From assembly GCA_963700495.1 (NCBI GenBank), contig CAVOXT010000006.1, positions 186,001 to 250,000 on the forward strand: a DNA stretch of 64,000 bases, given 5' to 3'. How positions within the stretch are numbered: position 1 is the stretch's first letter; every line of letters begins with the position of its first letter. The stretch comes from JACCTU01 sp963700495. GTDB lineage: Bacteria > Actinomycetota > Thermoleophilia > Gaiellales > Gaiellaceae. Of the stretch, positions 43,850-53,154 are shown piece by piece. The translations under genes and the position numbers were made by a program. The notes beneath the pieces were generated by a model. That model was not told where the DNA came from. It searched no databases and was given only the letters and a program-made list of their open reading frames with translations.

Positions 43850-46219
43850 TCAACCGGTCGACCTCGGCGCAACGTCGAAGAGCGCAACCGCCGGTGACGT
43901 CTTCGGAAACGCGGCGGCGAACGTCACGTCGCGGAGCCGAGCATCCGTCACACGCAGATAGAGGTGCGTGCGGTCGTCGCCTACAGATCGAGCCGCCTCC
44001 TCAGCATTCGTCGAGAGCTTGATCGTGCTCTGCCCCGGTGAGACGTCGAGCCTTCGATGCACTTTCGCGCCGCCGGAGGAGAGGGCGACAGGCGTCTCGA
44101 GCCCGTCCGGCCAGGTCAACGTCGCCTGCGACGGGTTGGAGACGCCTGAGCTCAGCGTCAGCTCGACGTCAATCGTCCGCACGAGCCGGGTCGGGTTGTA
44201 GAGCCCGATCGACGCGTCGGGCGTTCGGGTCCAGCGCCACTCGTGTCCACCGTCCGACTCGGCCGGCCAGAACGAGCTCGCCCACTGCGACCGGACCGGA
44301 CGCAGCGTGAGGCCCCGTAGCGCGTAGAGCTGGCCGGGCGTGAGCGTCTGGCGAAGCTCCGCGCCGTACCCGCGGAGGTCGACGAACGCGAGCCGGTGGT
44401 TGAGGCTGTACGTCGGCGCGGCGATCATGCCCAGCGCCGCAAGCACGCTTCCACCGGCGTCGTCGTAGCCGAGCGTGTCCACCTGGATCCCGCTGAACCC
44501 TGCAGCGACAGCCGCCATCGCGACCGCGTCGGCCGGCTTCTGCGCGAGCGCGCTCGCCCAATCGGCGTCACGCCCGCGCATCGCGCCGAAGCTCCAGCGA
44601 AGGCGATCCGAGTGGACGTAGCCGACGAGCTCGTCGTAGGCTCCGGTTGTTCCGGGCGGCCGCGCCTCCTCGGGAAACGAGACGTAGGGAAGCTGGAAGA
44701 CCGATGCCTTCTCTGGCAGCTCGCGTTCGACGGAGCGGACGAAAGCGCTGTCGCTCGCCCACGCTGACTGGAAGACACCGTGCGGCGGAACGAGTGACGA
44801 ATTCGTCTGGTCGAGCAGCGCGAGCACCGGGATCGAGAGCACGGCTGCGGCCAGCAGCCCGCGGGAGCGGGCCGACGAACCCCACCGGCGACGTGCCGCG
44901 TCGAGCAGGATCGCCAACGAGAGCAGGGCGAAGAAGCCGACGAAGATCGACATCCGGTTCCAGCCCCGGAGCTGCGTGAGTCCCGCATAGCTGACGATCG
45001 TCGAAAGACCGCCCGTGGTCGCGATCAGCAGCGTGACGAGCGTCGCGGCCGCAACCGACGGGAGGATGCGCGTCGGGCCCTCCTGCCAGCGCCGCCCGAC
45101 CGCGGCGGCGATCCCGACGACGAGCAGCGAGAACAGCCCGATAGTCCCGGCAATGCCGAGGGCCTGATTCGACTCGGAGGGCAAAAGGGTCTCCGTCTCG
45201 TAGCGCTCGCGCAGGTCTGCCAGGGGTCCGAGACGGTGCCCGCGCACGGGCAGCACGAGCTCCGACAGCTTCAGCGACAGCCGCTCGGTCTCCTCCGGGC
45301 TACGAACGGCAACGGCGTCGTTCTTACCGTGCTCGAGCCGGTAGACGAAGACCGGCGACAGGCACGCGGCGACGGTGGCCACGACGAGGAGGAACGCGAT
45401 GGACGCATGCGGCAGGCTCCCCAGCCGTGGGTGCGCGACCGCCGAGACGAGCCCGCCCGCGAGCAGGAGCAGCGCCGCAAATACGGCGTAGTACGTCGAC
45501 GCCGAGCCGATCGCGACGCACACCGCAGCAACTCCGGCGAGCGGAAGCAGCGAGCGCGGACGGCGCCAGCTCGAGGGCGACGGAAAGAGACGCCGTCCCG
45601 CGAATGCGAGAACCACCAGGTAGCAGGCAATCGGGACCGTGAAGTACATCGAGAGGAACAGGTGGTCCTCGTTCCGACCGAAGTGGTACGGAAGCGTCGA
45701 GAACACGATCGCGCAGACGCATGCGACCAGGACGCTGACCTCGAGGCGGCGCAGCACGAAGTACGCGCTCAGCGAGGTGAGCGGGAAGCTGAGCAGGTAG
45801 TAGACGTTCATCGTCGCCGCCGGGTCCCTGATCGCCTGGCCGAGCGCGTCGATGGAGAGCACATGAAGCAGGTTCCCCGCCGCGAGCGGGAAGTCGTAGA
45901 GCTGCTGGCCGTACGGTGCGCCGAGCGCTGAGTTCGACAGCCACCACCCGTCGCCGAGCAGGTCCTTGACGACCGTCAGCATCAGGAGCCCTTCGTTTGC
46001 GTAGTAGAGCGGCACACGGAGGTTCGCGCGCCAGAGCTCGAGCGCGAAGACCGCGAACAGCGTCGACACGACGGCTGCCGACGCAGCACCGACGACGTCT
46101 GCCGCTCTCCGAAGCAGGAACGGTCGCGAGTCGACGTGCACGGGCGGGACCGTCTTGGCGGTGCGTGGCCACGGCGTGCTCGTTTGTGTCGGACCGAGAA
46201 CCCGAGCGTTAGCTCGCAC
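43850..46219 (-). CDS. large polytopic membrane protein, GT-C-like/YfhO-like
   Basis: A 789-residue protein. About twelve membrane helices occupy residues ~30-510, with an early extracytoplasmic segment containing LYYANEGLLMLTVVKDLLGDGWWLSNSALGAPYGQQLYDFPLA (arrangement like GT-C lipid-linked sugar transferases). The remaining ~280 residues are extracytoplasmic and beta-rich (DASIGLYNPTRLVRTIDVELTLSSG). It may transfer a sugar from a polyprenyl donor on the outer face. GTG 46219 overlaps the glycosyltransferase stop by 11 bp and has GGAG 7 nt upstream. A longer in-frame extension would lie inside the upstream gene. Confidence 0.75.
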   Translation of the reverse strand: MRANARVLGPTQTSTPWPRTAKTVPPVHVDSRPFLLRRAADVVGAASAAVVSTLFAVFALELWRANLRVPLYYANEGLLMLTVVKDLLGDGWWLSNSALGAPYGQQLYDFPLAAGNLLHVLSIDALGQAIRDPAATMNVYYLLSFPLTSLSAYFVLRRLEVSVLVACVCAIVFSTLPYHFGRNEDHLFLSMYFTVPIACYLVVLAFAGRRLFPSPSSWRRPRSLLPLAGVAAVCVAIGSASTYYAVFAALLLLAGGLVSAVAHPRLGSLPHASIAFLLVVATVAACLSPVFVYRLEHGKNDAVAVRSPEETERLSLKLSELVLPVRGHRLGPLADLRERYETETLLPSESNQALGIAGTIGLFSLLVVGIAAAVGRRWQEGPTRILPSVAAATLVTLLIATTGGLSTIVSYAGLTQLRGWNRMSIFVGFFALLSLAILLDAARRRWGSSARSRGLLAAAVLSIPVLALLDQTNSSLVPPHGVFQSAWASDSAFVRSVERELPEKASVFQLPYVSFPEEARPPGTTGAYDELVGYVHSDRLRWSFGAMRGRDADWASALAQKPADAVAMAAVAAGFSGIQVDTLGYDDAGGSVLAALGMIAAPTYSLNHRLAFVDLRGYGAELRQTLTPGQLYALRGLTLRPVRSQWASSFWPAESDGGHEWRWTRTPDASIGLYNPTRLVRTIDVELTLSSGVSNPSQATLTWPDGLETPVALSSGGAKVHRRLDVSPGQSTIKLSTNAEEAARSVGDDRTHLYLRVTDARLRDVTFAAAFPKTSPAVALFDVAPRSTG

Positions 46220-47357
46220 CAAGCCGCTCCAACTCTCTGCGCATCCCTTCCACGAAGCGCTCGCGGGAGAACAGACGCGCACGCGCGGCGAGCTCGACGC
46301 CGTCCCAGTCACGATCCGCGGCTGTGCGCACGGCAGCCTTGATCGCCTCCGGTTCGCACGAGTCCACGAGCACGCCGTCGATGCCGTCACGCACGATGTC
46401 GCGGGCGCCGCCGCGGCGAAGCCCGACGACCGGAGCCCCTGCAGCGAGCGCCTCGACCATCGCGATCCCGAAGTCCTCCTCGCCGACGTGGACGAAACCG
46501 GCGGCGGTTTCGTACCGCCGGATCAGCTCGTCGCGAGGCAGCCAGCCGACGAGCTCGACGTTCTCCGGGAGGCGGCGGCGGAGCGTGCTCTCGAGCGGTC
46601 CGATCCCGACCATGGTCAACCGGTACGGCAGCCCGCGGAACGCCTCCGCGACCTCGAGCGGATGCTTGTACGCGACGAGGCGGTTGACCCAGAGGAAACG
46701 GCCCTCCTCCTTCGGCGCCGCGTGATCGAACTGGTCGACGTCGACGGGCGGATGCACGACGGCGGCATCACGACCGTAGAACGCCGCGATCCGCTCGCGA
46801 ACGGTTTCCGAGATCGCGACATACGCCTCCGGCCGACGGGAGGCCCGAAGGTCGACGGCACGCAGCCGGCGGGTGAACCCCCTAAGCGCCAGACCCTGCG
46901 CGCCCGACGCGCGAGCCGAGTCGACGCGGGGCATCCAGGCGTAGCGAATCGGCGTGTAGCAGTAGCAGACGTGGATCGCGTCGGGCCGCGGACGGACGTT
47001 CACGGCGCACGCGTGCGACGACGAGATGACGACGTCGTACCGGTGGAGGTCCAGCCGGTCGAAGTACCGCGGCATCAGCGGGAGCAGGTAACGCCAGCGG
47101 CCGGGGTCGTGCCCGTGCTGACGGATGAGCGGAGCCCGAGCGAGCCGCGACTCCTGGACGATGCTCTCTGCGAGAGCGTTCGGCAGAAGCTCTCTGGCGG
47201 CGTGGAACGTGAACACGTCCGGCTGCGACTCGGGTGCGAACACCCCCACGCGCATCGCGTCCACGGTTCGCTCGGCGCCGTGGAAGCCCTGGAACCAGTC
47301 GTGGACGATCGCCGACCGCGCGCGGATCGGCGGGACCTGCGCCGTGTACGAACCCAC
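46209..47357 (-). CDS. family 4 glycosyltransferase (WbaZ-like)
   Basis: A ~382-residue GT-B enzyme. The N-terminal domain begins AIVHDWFQGFHGAERTVDAMR, the usual start of WbaZ-like mannosyl/rhamnosyl transferases, with FTFHAARELL and HVCYCYTPIRYAW. The C-terminal nucleotide-binding domain has FLWVNRLVAYKHPLEVAEAF, VGWLPRDELIRRYETAAGFVHVGEEDFGIAMVEALAAGAPVVG, which includes the EX7E-type residues. GTG 47357 is the only plausible start near the conserved region, although its purine-rich upstream (GGGAG) is closer than normal. It overlaps the following membrane protein gene by 11 bp. Confidence 0.9.
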   Translation of the reverse strand: MGSYTAQVPPIRARSAIVHDWFQGFHGAERTVDAMRVGVFAPESQPDVFTFHAARELLPNALAESIVQESRLARAPLIRQHGHDPGRWRYLLPLMPRYFDRLDLHRYDVVISSSHACAVNVRPRPDAIHVCYCYTPIRYAWMPRVDSARASGAQGLALRGFTRRLRAVDLRASRRPEAYVAISETVRERIAAFYGRDAAVVHPPVDVDQFDHAAPKEEGRFLWVNRLVAYKHPLEVAEAFRGLPYRLTMVGIGPLESTLRRRLPENVELVGWLPRDELIRRYETAAGFVHVGEEDFGIAMVEALAAGAPVVGLRRGGARDIVRDGIDGVLVDSCEPEAIKAAVRTAADRDWDGVELAARARLFSRERFVEGMRRELERLGAS

Positions 47358-47413
47358 CTCCCGCCGTAGCTTGCCGTCCACCCCGGACGGCGGATGCCGA
47401 CAGACCGGGTGCC

Positions 47414-47419
47414 TACACT
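47414..47419 (+). promoter_or_regulatory. -10-like TACACT box of the glycosidase gene
   Basis: TACACT ends 7 nt before GTG 47427 and supports that start over the ATG at 47394. Confidence 0.5.
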
Positions 47420-47426
47420 CGCGCGC

Positions 47427-48860
47427 GTGGCCCCCCGGCTTGCCCTGTGCTTCGCGCTCGCCGCGGTAGGCGTCCTGGCGCTGCCCGTCGTCGTTCCGGC
47501 ACAGCCGCTCCGCACCGCCGTGATGGACCCCGAGGCGTTTGGGGGCCCCGACGCGGGGCTCGCGTTCACGCGTGCGGCCGGCGCGGGCGCGACGTCGGTT
47601 CGGCTCGTGCTTCGCTGGAGCCTGGTTGCGCCGAACCCCATCGCGGGCGATGCGGCCGACCCAAACAATCCCGGCTACGACTGGGCATCGTTCGACGGGC
47701 AGGTGCGCCAAGCGCGCGCAGCGGGACTCGACCCGATCGTCTGCGTCACCTTTGCTCCCGTGTGGGCGAGGGACATCGCCGCCGGCGGAACCGGCACGAA
47801 CTGGCCGCGACCTGCCGATCTCGGACGATTCGCTGCGGCGGCCGCACGGCGGTATGCCTCGCCTGCCGGCGTGCACATCTGGCAGGTCTGGAACGAGCCG
47901 AACGCCCGTTCGCACCTGAATCCGCAGTACGTCGGCGAGCGTCCGGTCGCCGCCCTGCACTACAGGCGGATGCTGTCGGCTTTCGCGGATGCCGTCCACG
48001 GCGTCGATCCGGCGTTCACCGTCGTTGCCGGCGGACTCGCGCCGTTCGGCCATCACGCCGCCGACATCCAGGTGGTCGCGCCGCTTCGGTTTGCACGCAC
48101 GCTGCTCTGCGTCTCTCGCCGCCTGACGCGCACGTGCAAGACGCGGGTTCCGCTCGATGCCTGGGGCCACAATCCCTACACGAACGGCGGCCCCGAGCGA
48201 CACGCCGCCGCACCCGACGACGTCTCGATCGGAGATCTGCCCGAGCTGCGGCGCCTCGTCCTGGCGGCGCGACGGTCCGGAAACGTCGTCTCCTCTCGCC
48301 CGCTCCAGTTCTGGGTGACCGAGTTCGCGTGGGACACGAGTCCCCCGGATCCAATCGGCGTCCCGCTCAATCTTCACGCCCGCTGGGTCGCCGAGGCGCT
48401 CTACCGAATGTGGAGCGCCGGCTACAGCCTCGTCACGTGGTGGCGTCTCCGAGACGACCCGCTCACGCAGACGCCGTACCAGTCCGGCCTCTGGTTCCGG
48501 GGTTCGGGGGCACTCTCGTCCGACCGGCCGAAGCCGTCTCTAACCGCGTTCCGGTTCCCGTTCGTCGCCTTTGCGTCCACCCAAGGCGTGACGATCTGGG
48601 GCCGCAGCCCCGCCGGGTCCGCGCGCCGGATCGTGATCGAGCGGCGCAGCGGTGCGCGCTGGCTCCCGGTCGTCGCGATTGCCCCAGATGCGTACGGCAT
48701 CTTCCGCTCGCTCGTCCCGCTGGCGGGGACCGGCTCGCTGCGCGCCCGCGTCGAAGGCACGACTACCGGCGCTTCGCGCGCGTTCTCGCTCGTCAAGCCG
48801 CGTCCGCTGCGGACCTTCCCGTTCGGGTGCGGTGGGGCGATCCGCTGCCCTCAGACGTAG
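47427..48860 (+). CDS. secreted glycoside hydrolase of the (beta/alpha)8 clan (cellulase/GH39-like)
   Basis: A 477-residue exported protein with signal peptide MAPRLALCFALAAVGVLAL. The TIM-barrel catalytic part has the acid/base Glu in HIWQVWNEPNARS and the nucleophile Glu in FWVTEFAWDTSPP, with WWRLRDDP near the barrel end. A C-terminal beta domain of ~90 residues follows (VTIWGRSPAGSARRIVIERR). It may trim the polysaccharide made by the neighbouring genes. The start GTG 47427 is preferred because of the TACACT box 7 nt upstream; ATG 47394 would add 11 residues. It is the last gene before repeat copy 2. Confidence 0.85.
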   Translation: MAPRLALCFALAAVGVLALPVVVPAQPLRTAVMDPEAFGGPDAGLAFTRAAGAGATSVRLVLRWSLVAPNPIAGDAADPNNPGYDWASFDGQVRQARAAGLDPIVCVTFAPVWARDIAAGGTGTNWPRPADLGRFAAAAARRYASPAGVHIWQVWNEPNARSHLNPQYVGERPVAALHYRRMLSAFADAVHGVDPAFTVVAGGLAPFGHHAADIQVVAPLRFARTLLCVSRRLTRTCKTRVPLDAWGHNPYTNGGPERHAAAPDDVSIGDLPELRRLVLAARRSGNVVSSRPLQFWVTEFAWDTSPPDPIGVPLNLHARWVAEALYRMWSAGYSLVTWWRLRDDPLTQTPYQSGLWFRGSGALSSDRPKPSLTAFRFPFVAFASTQGVTIWGRSPAGSARRIVIERRSGARWLPVVAIAPDAYGIFRSLVPLAGTGSLRARVEGTTTGASRAFSLVKPRPLRTFPFGCGGAIRCPQT

Positions 48861-48883
48861 GGGAGGCGAAGGCAAGCGTAGGA

Positions 48884-48916
48884 GAACGAAAAAGGCGAGC
48901 CGCCGCATCGCCCGCC
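48884..48916 (-). terminator. terminator-like hairpin of repeat copy 2 (minus strand)
   Basis: GGCGGGC/GCTCGCC stem on the minus strand (one G-U pair) followed directly by TTTTTCGTTC, the best terminator form in either copy. Confidence 0.55.
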
Positions 48917-49128
48917 TTCGCCGTGTTCGACGGGCGCCCGCCGCATCGGCGCCCTGTCTTCGTTGCTTCCGCAGTGTCCACCAGTGGATTCGGTTGATTC
49001 CTCCCCCTTTCGCTGATTCAGTGGACCGGTTCACCGATTCCCCCACATGGGGTACGCGCGGCCGATGTGGTTCGCACATAGTGAGTCGGCGCGAGAGTTG
49101 GGGGGCCGCAGCCCACGCTCCAGCGCCT

Positions 49129-49158
49129 GACGGCGGCCTAGATAACTGGGCCGCCGTC
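49129..49158 (+). terminator. hairpin of repeat copy 2 (plus strand)
   Basis: GACGGCGGC/GCCGCCGTC with inner CTAG/CTGG stem and ATAA loop, followed by ACTCTTTCTC. Relative to copy 1 the inner stem has changed on both sides while staying paired. Confidence 0.5.
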
Positions 49159-49176
49159 ACTCTTTCTCGGCCTGGA

Positions 49177-49182
49177 TAGGCT
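49177..49182 (+). promoter_or_regulatory. -10-like TAGGCT box of the aminopeptidase gene
   Basis: TAGGCT ends 6 nt before GTG 49189. Confidence 0.5.
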
Positions 49183-49188
49183 CCTCCC

Positions 49189-50400
49189 GTGGAGGAGCGA
49201 CTCGAGCGTTACGCCGAGCTGGCCGTGCGCGTGGGCGCGAACGTCGCCCCCGGGCAGATCGTCGCAGTAACGGGTCTCCTCGAACACGCCCCGTTGATGC
49301 GGGCGATCACGCGTGCCGCCTACGCCGCCGGCGCGCGCTTCGTCGAGGTCCAGTACGACGACACTCACATCCGGAAGGCGTTCGTCGAGGGCGCGCCCGA
49401 CGACATCCTGGACTGGAGCCCGCCCTGGCGCATCGCGAAGATGGAGGCGCTCGGAGAGGCGAAGAGCGCCGCGATCTGGATCACCGGCGAGGCCGAGCCG
49501 AACCTGCTCGCGGACGTCGACGGCGAGCGGGTCGGCCGTGCCGTGCCCCGCGAGCTGATGGAGATCGGCGCGCGGATCGTCCTCGACGAGGAGCTGATCA
49601 ACTGGACCGGTGTGGGCTACCCGAACGACGGCTGGGCGGAGACGATGTTCGGAGAGCCGGACGTCGAACGTTTGTGGGAGGCCGTCGCATTCGCGATCCG
49701 GCTCGACGAGCCCGACCCGGTCGCTGCCTGGCGCGAGCACCTCGACAGGCTGACCGCACGCGCGGCAGTGCTCAACGAGCATCGCTTCGACGCGCTGCAC
49801 TTTGACGGAGAGGGCACCGACCTGACGATCCGGCTGCTTCCCGACGCGAGCTTCGAGGCGGCGCGCTTCCACACGTCCTGGGGCCGGGAGCACGTTCCGA
49901 ACATGCCGACGGAGGAGGTCTACGTCGCGCCCGACTACCGCGGAACCGAGGGCGTCGTCCGCTCCACCCGCCCGCTGTCCCTGCTCGGGACGCTCGTCGA
50001 GGAGCTCGAGCTGCGATTCGAGGGCGGGCGGATCGTCGACGTGCAGGCCGAAGAAGGAGCCGACGTCGTCCGCTCGCAGATCGAGCGCGACGAGGGAGCC
50101 GCGGAGCTCGGCGAGGTTGCGCTCGTCGACGGATTGTCCCGCGTAGGTCAGACTGGGCTTGTCTTCTACAACACGCTGTTCGACGAGAACGCGACTTGTC
50201 ACATCGCCTACGGCAAGGCGATCACGCGCACGGTCGAGGGCGCCGCGACCCAGACGCCGGAAGAGCACCGCGCGCGCGGCGTCAACCACTCCTCCGTGCA
50301 CACCGACTTCATGATCGGCGGCCCCGCGGTTGCCGTCGACGGGGTCACGAAGGACGGCAAGGCAGTGCCGATCCTGCGCGACGACGTCTGGGTGCTCTGA
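49189..50400 (+). CDS. M29-family aminopeptidase
   Basis: A 403-residue metallo-aminopeptidase of the thermophilic aminopeptidase (AmpS/AmpT) family. The N-terminal region begins ERYAELAVRVGANVAPGQIVAV. The metal-binding C-terminal half shows NMPTEEVYVAPD (Glu), EGADVVRSQIERDEGA, LVDGLSRVGQTGLVFYNTLFDENATCHIAYGKAI (Glu, His) and HSSVHTDFMIGG (His, Asp). These enzymes are cytoplasmic dinuclear-metal exopeptidases. It ends at the base before the convergent clpC stop (no gap). The GTG start follows a TAGGCT box. Confidence 0.93.
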   Translation: MEERLERYAELAVRVGANVAPGQIVAVTGLLEHAPLMRAITRAAYAAGARFVEVQYDDTHIRKAFVEGAPDDILDWSPPWRIAKMEALGEAKSAAIWITGEAEPNLLADVDGERVGRAVPRELMEIGARIVLDEELINWTGVGYPNDGWAETMFGEPDVERLWEAVAFAIRLDEPDPVAAWREHLDRLTARAAVLNEHRFDALHFDGEGTDLTIRLLPDASFEAARFHTSWGREHVPNMPTEEVYVAPDYRGTEGVVRSTRPLSLLGTLVEELELRFEGGRIVDVQAEEGADVVRSQIERDEGAAELGEVALVDGLSRVGQTGLVFYNTLFDENATCHIAYGKAITRTVEGAATQTPEEHRARGVNHSSVHTDFMIGGPAVAVDGVTKDGKAVPILRDDVWVL

Positions 50401-52911
50401 CTACTGCTCGGTATGCTCGGGCTCCGGGGGAGCCTCGGGGGGCACCGTGACCGCCTCGACCGTGACCGTGCCCGGGATGAGCGTGATCTCGACGTCCTCG
50501 GTCTCCGGCCGGCGTGTGACGAGGATCGTCGAGCCCGGCTCGAGCGAGCGCCCCAGGACGAAGTCCGCGAGCGGGTCCTCGATGTGCCGCTGGATCGCCC
50601 GCCGCAGCGGACGAGCGCCCATCGTCGGGTCGTAGCCCTTGTCGACCAGCAGCTCCTTCGCTTCGTCGGTCAGCTCGATCGTCACCTCGTGCAGTGCCAT
50701 CTGCTCGCGCAGGCGGCGCAACATCAGCTCGACGATCACCATGATCTCGTCCCTCGCCAGCTTGTGGAAGACGATCACCTCGTCGATCCGGTTCAGCAGC
50801 TCGGGGCGGAAGACCTTCTTCAGCTCGCCCATGATCCGCGTCTTCATGTCGTCGTAGCTGAGACCCGACTCGTCGCCGATCGAGAAGCCGAGCGTCTGGT
50901 TCTTCGAGATCGTCGCGGCGCCGATGTTCGAGGTCATGATCACGATCGTGTTCCGGAAGTCGACCTTCCTGCCCTGCGAATCGGTCAGCTTCCCGTCTTC
51001 GAGGATCTGCAGGAGGATGTTGAAGACGTCCGGGTGCGCCTTCTCGATCTCGTCGAGCAGCACGACCGAGTACGGCTTGCGGCGCACCGCTTCCGTCAGC
51101 TGACCGCCTTCGTCGTAGCCGATGTAACCGGGCGGTGAGCCGACGAGCCGGGACACGGAGTGCTTCTCCATGTACTCCGACATGTCGACCTGGATCATCG
51201 CGTCCTCGTCGCCGAACAGGAACTCGGCCAGGGTGCGCGCCAGCTCCGTCTTCCCCACCCCCGACGGGCCGAGGAAGATGAACGAGCCGGTCGGCCGCTT
51301 CGGGTCCTTGATGCCGGCACGCGCGCGCCGGATCGACTTCGAGACGGCGACGATCGCCTCCTCCTGGCCGACCACGCGCTTGTGGAGCTCGTCCTCCATC
51401 CGGATCAGCTTCTGCGACTCCGCTTCGGTCAGCTTGAAGACCGGGATCCCCGTCCACATCGAGACGATGTCCGCGATCTCCTCCTCACCGATCTCGGGCT
51501 GTTCTTCGGCTTCCGCCGAGTTGCGCCACTGATCCTCGAGCTCGCGCTTCTTCTGCGAGAGCTTGCGCTCCTTGTCGCGCAGCGAGGCGGCCTTCTCGAA
51601 CTCCTGGTTCTCGATCGAGTCTTCCTTGTCCTTGCGGACCTTCTCGATCTCTTCCTCGAGCTCGCGATACCTCGGAGGGGCCGACATCGTCTTGATGCGC
51701 ATCCGCGACGCGGCCTCGTCGATGAGGTCGATCGCCTTGTCGGGTAGGTGGCGGTCCTGGATGTAGCGGTCGGCGAGCACCGCAGCCGCCTCGAGCGCCT
51801 CGTCGGTGATCTTGACGCGGTGGTGCGCCTCGTAGCGGTCCCGCAGACCGCGCAAGATCTGGACGGTGTCCTCGGTGGACGGCTCTTCGACGCGGATCTG
51901 CTGGAAGCGCCGTTCGAGCGCGGCGTCGCGCTCGAGGTACTTGCGGTACTCGTCGAGCGTCGTCGCGCCGATCGTCTGCAGCTCGCCGCGGGCAAGCGCA
52001 GGCTTCAGGATCGACGCGGCGTCGATGGCGCCCTCGGCGGCGCCGGCACCGACGAGGTTATGCAGCTCGTCGATGAAGAGGATGATGTCGCCGCGCTGGG
52101 TGATCTCCTTCATCACCTTCTTGAGGCGCTCCTCGAACTCGCCGCGGTACTTCGAACCCGCGACCAGCGCAGCGAGGTCGAGTGTGTAGATCTGCTTGCC
52201 CTTGAGCAGCTCGGGCACCTGGCCGCCTGAGATGCGCGCGGCCAGGCCTTCGACGACAGCGGTCTTCCCGACGCCCGGCTCGCCGATCAGGACCGGATTG
52301 TTCTTCGTGCGACGCGAGAGGATCTGCATCACGCGCTCGATCTCGGTCTGGCGGCCGACGACCGGGTCGAGCTTCCCCTCGGCCGCGAGCTTCGTCAGGT
52401 TGCGGCCGAACTGGTCGAGCAGCTTCGAGCTCTTCGACTTCTCGCCGGGTGCGCCGCCTCCACCTTGCCGCCGGCCGGGGCCGGAGAGCATGCGGATGAT
52501 CTCGTTCCGGATCTTCTCCGCGTCCGCGTCGAAGTCGAGCAGGATGCGCGCGGCCACGCCTTCGTTCTCGCGCACGAGCCCGAGCAGAATGTGCTCGGTG
52601 CCGATGTAGTTGTGTCCGAGGCTGAGCGCCTCGCGCAAGGCGAGCTCGAGCACCTTCTTCGCGCGAGGCGTGAACGGGATCTGTCCGGTCGTGACCTCGT
52701 CGCCCTGCCCGACGATCCGCGCCACCTGAGCCCGAACCTCCTCGACGGTGATGTCGAGCGACTCGAGCACACGTGCGGCGAGACCCTCCTCCTCGCGGAG
52801 GAGGCCGAGCAGGATGTGCTCGGTGCCGATGTAGTTGTGCTTGAGCGCGCGGGCCTCGTCCTGAGCCAGGACGACGACCTGGCGGGCTCGTTCGGTGAAG
52901 CGCTCGAACAA
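50401..52911 (-). CDS. clpC: ClpC-type AAA+ chaperone/protease ATPase
   Basis: An 836-residue Clp/Hsp100 unfoldase that feeds ClpP. Two N-terminal Clp_N repeats (ERFTERARQVVVLAQDEARALKHNYIGTEHILLGLL and a second EHILLGLV) come first. D1 follows with Walker A GEPGVGKTAVVEGLA (~213). A UVR/coiled linker (EEIEKVRKDKEDSIENQEFEKAASLRDKERKL) marks it as ClpC rather than ClpA/B. D2 has Walker A GPSGVGKTELARTL (~548), DEIEKAHPDVFNILLQILEDG and the ClpP-docking region. TTG start with TACCAT at 52921-52926 ending 9 nt upstream. Confidence 0.96.
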   Translation of the reverse strand: MFERFTERARQVVVLAQDEARALKHNYIGTEHILLGLLREEEGLAARVLESLDITVEEVRAQVARIVGQGDEVTTGQIPFTPRAKKVLELALREALSLGHNYIGTEHILLGLVRENEGVAARILLDFDADAEKIRNEIIRMLSGPGRRQGGGGAPGEKSKSSKLLDQFGRNLTKLAAEGKLDPVVGRQTEIERVMQILSRRTKNNPVLIGEPGVGKTAVVEGLAARISGGQVPELLKGKQIYTLDLAALVAGSKYRGEFEERLKKVMKEITQRGDIILFIDELHNLVGAGAAEGAIDAASILKPALARGELQTIGATTLDEYRKYLERDAALERRFQQIRVEEPSTEDTVQILRGLRDRYEAHHRVKITDEALEAAAVLADRYIQDRHLPDKAIDLIDEAASRMRIKTMSAPPRYRELEEEIEKVRKDKEDSIENQEFEKAASLRDKERKLSQKKRELEDQWRNSAEAEEQPEIGEEEIADIVSMWTGIPVFKLTEAESQKLIRMEDELHKRVVGQEEAIVAVSKSIRRARAGIKDPKRPTGSFIFLGPSGVGKTELARTLAEFLFGDEDAMIQVDMSEYMEKHSVSRLVGSPPGYIGYDEGGQLTEAVRRKPYSVVLLDEIEKAHPDVFNILLQILEDGKLTDSQGRKVDFRNTIVIMTSNIGAATISKNQTLGFSIGDESGLSYDDMKTRIMGELKKVFRPELLNRIDEVIVFHKLARDEIMVIVELMLRRLREQMALHEVTIELTDEAKELLVDKGYDPTMGARPLRRAIQRHIEDPLADFVLGRSLEPGSTILVTRRPETEDVEITLIPGTVTVEAVTVPPEAPPEPEHTEQ

Positions 52912-52920
52912 GGTAGAAGG

Positions 52921-52926
52921 ATGGTA
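52921..52926 (-). promoter_or_regulatory. -10-like TACCAT box of clpC
   Basis: TACCAT on the minus strand ends 9 nt before TTG 52911. The ~240-bp gap to 53155 otherwise shows nothing recognisable. Confidence 0.45.
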
Positions 52927-53154
52927 CCCGAGTCTCCGGCATCGACCGAGTCCGGGTTACGGCCGTCTTGTTAAGGGCCCGACGCGGCCACCTGAGCCAG
53001 ATCCGGCTTGTCCGAGCGGGAGGTTTCGCGGACGTGAAGGAGAGAAACACTCCTCTCGACGGCGTCCGCGGCAACGGGGTTCACCCTCGTAACTCCTCTC
53101 CCCTCCCGTTGTCGCGGCGCCGCTTCTCCGCTGTTGGGGCCTCGCGGCCCGGAC

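Larger units (their letters stand above)
48882..49168. repeat. long direct repeat, copy 2 (structured non-coding element)
   Basis: Same ~287-bp element as 33528-33815, same orientation, about 15.35 kb away. It occupies the gap between the glycosidase and the aminopeptidase. Conserved blocks and both end hairpins are kept (48884-48916 and 49129-49158). On the minus strand its core reads, in pieces, GAATC, GAAAGG and GGAGGAATC, faintly like the purine-rich conserved strings of the c-di-AMP (ydaO) riboswitch. That is a weak resemblance, not an identification. Confidence 0.8.

Noticed and set aside
33528..49168. Polysaccharide locus as an IS- or integron-borne element
   Set aside because: No transposase, integrase, terminal inverted repeats or attachment-site pair seen; the repeats are internal structured elements in direct orientation.
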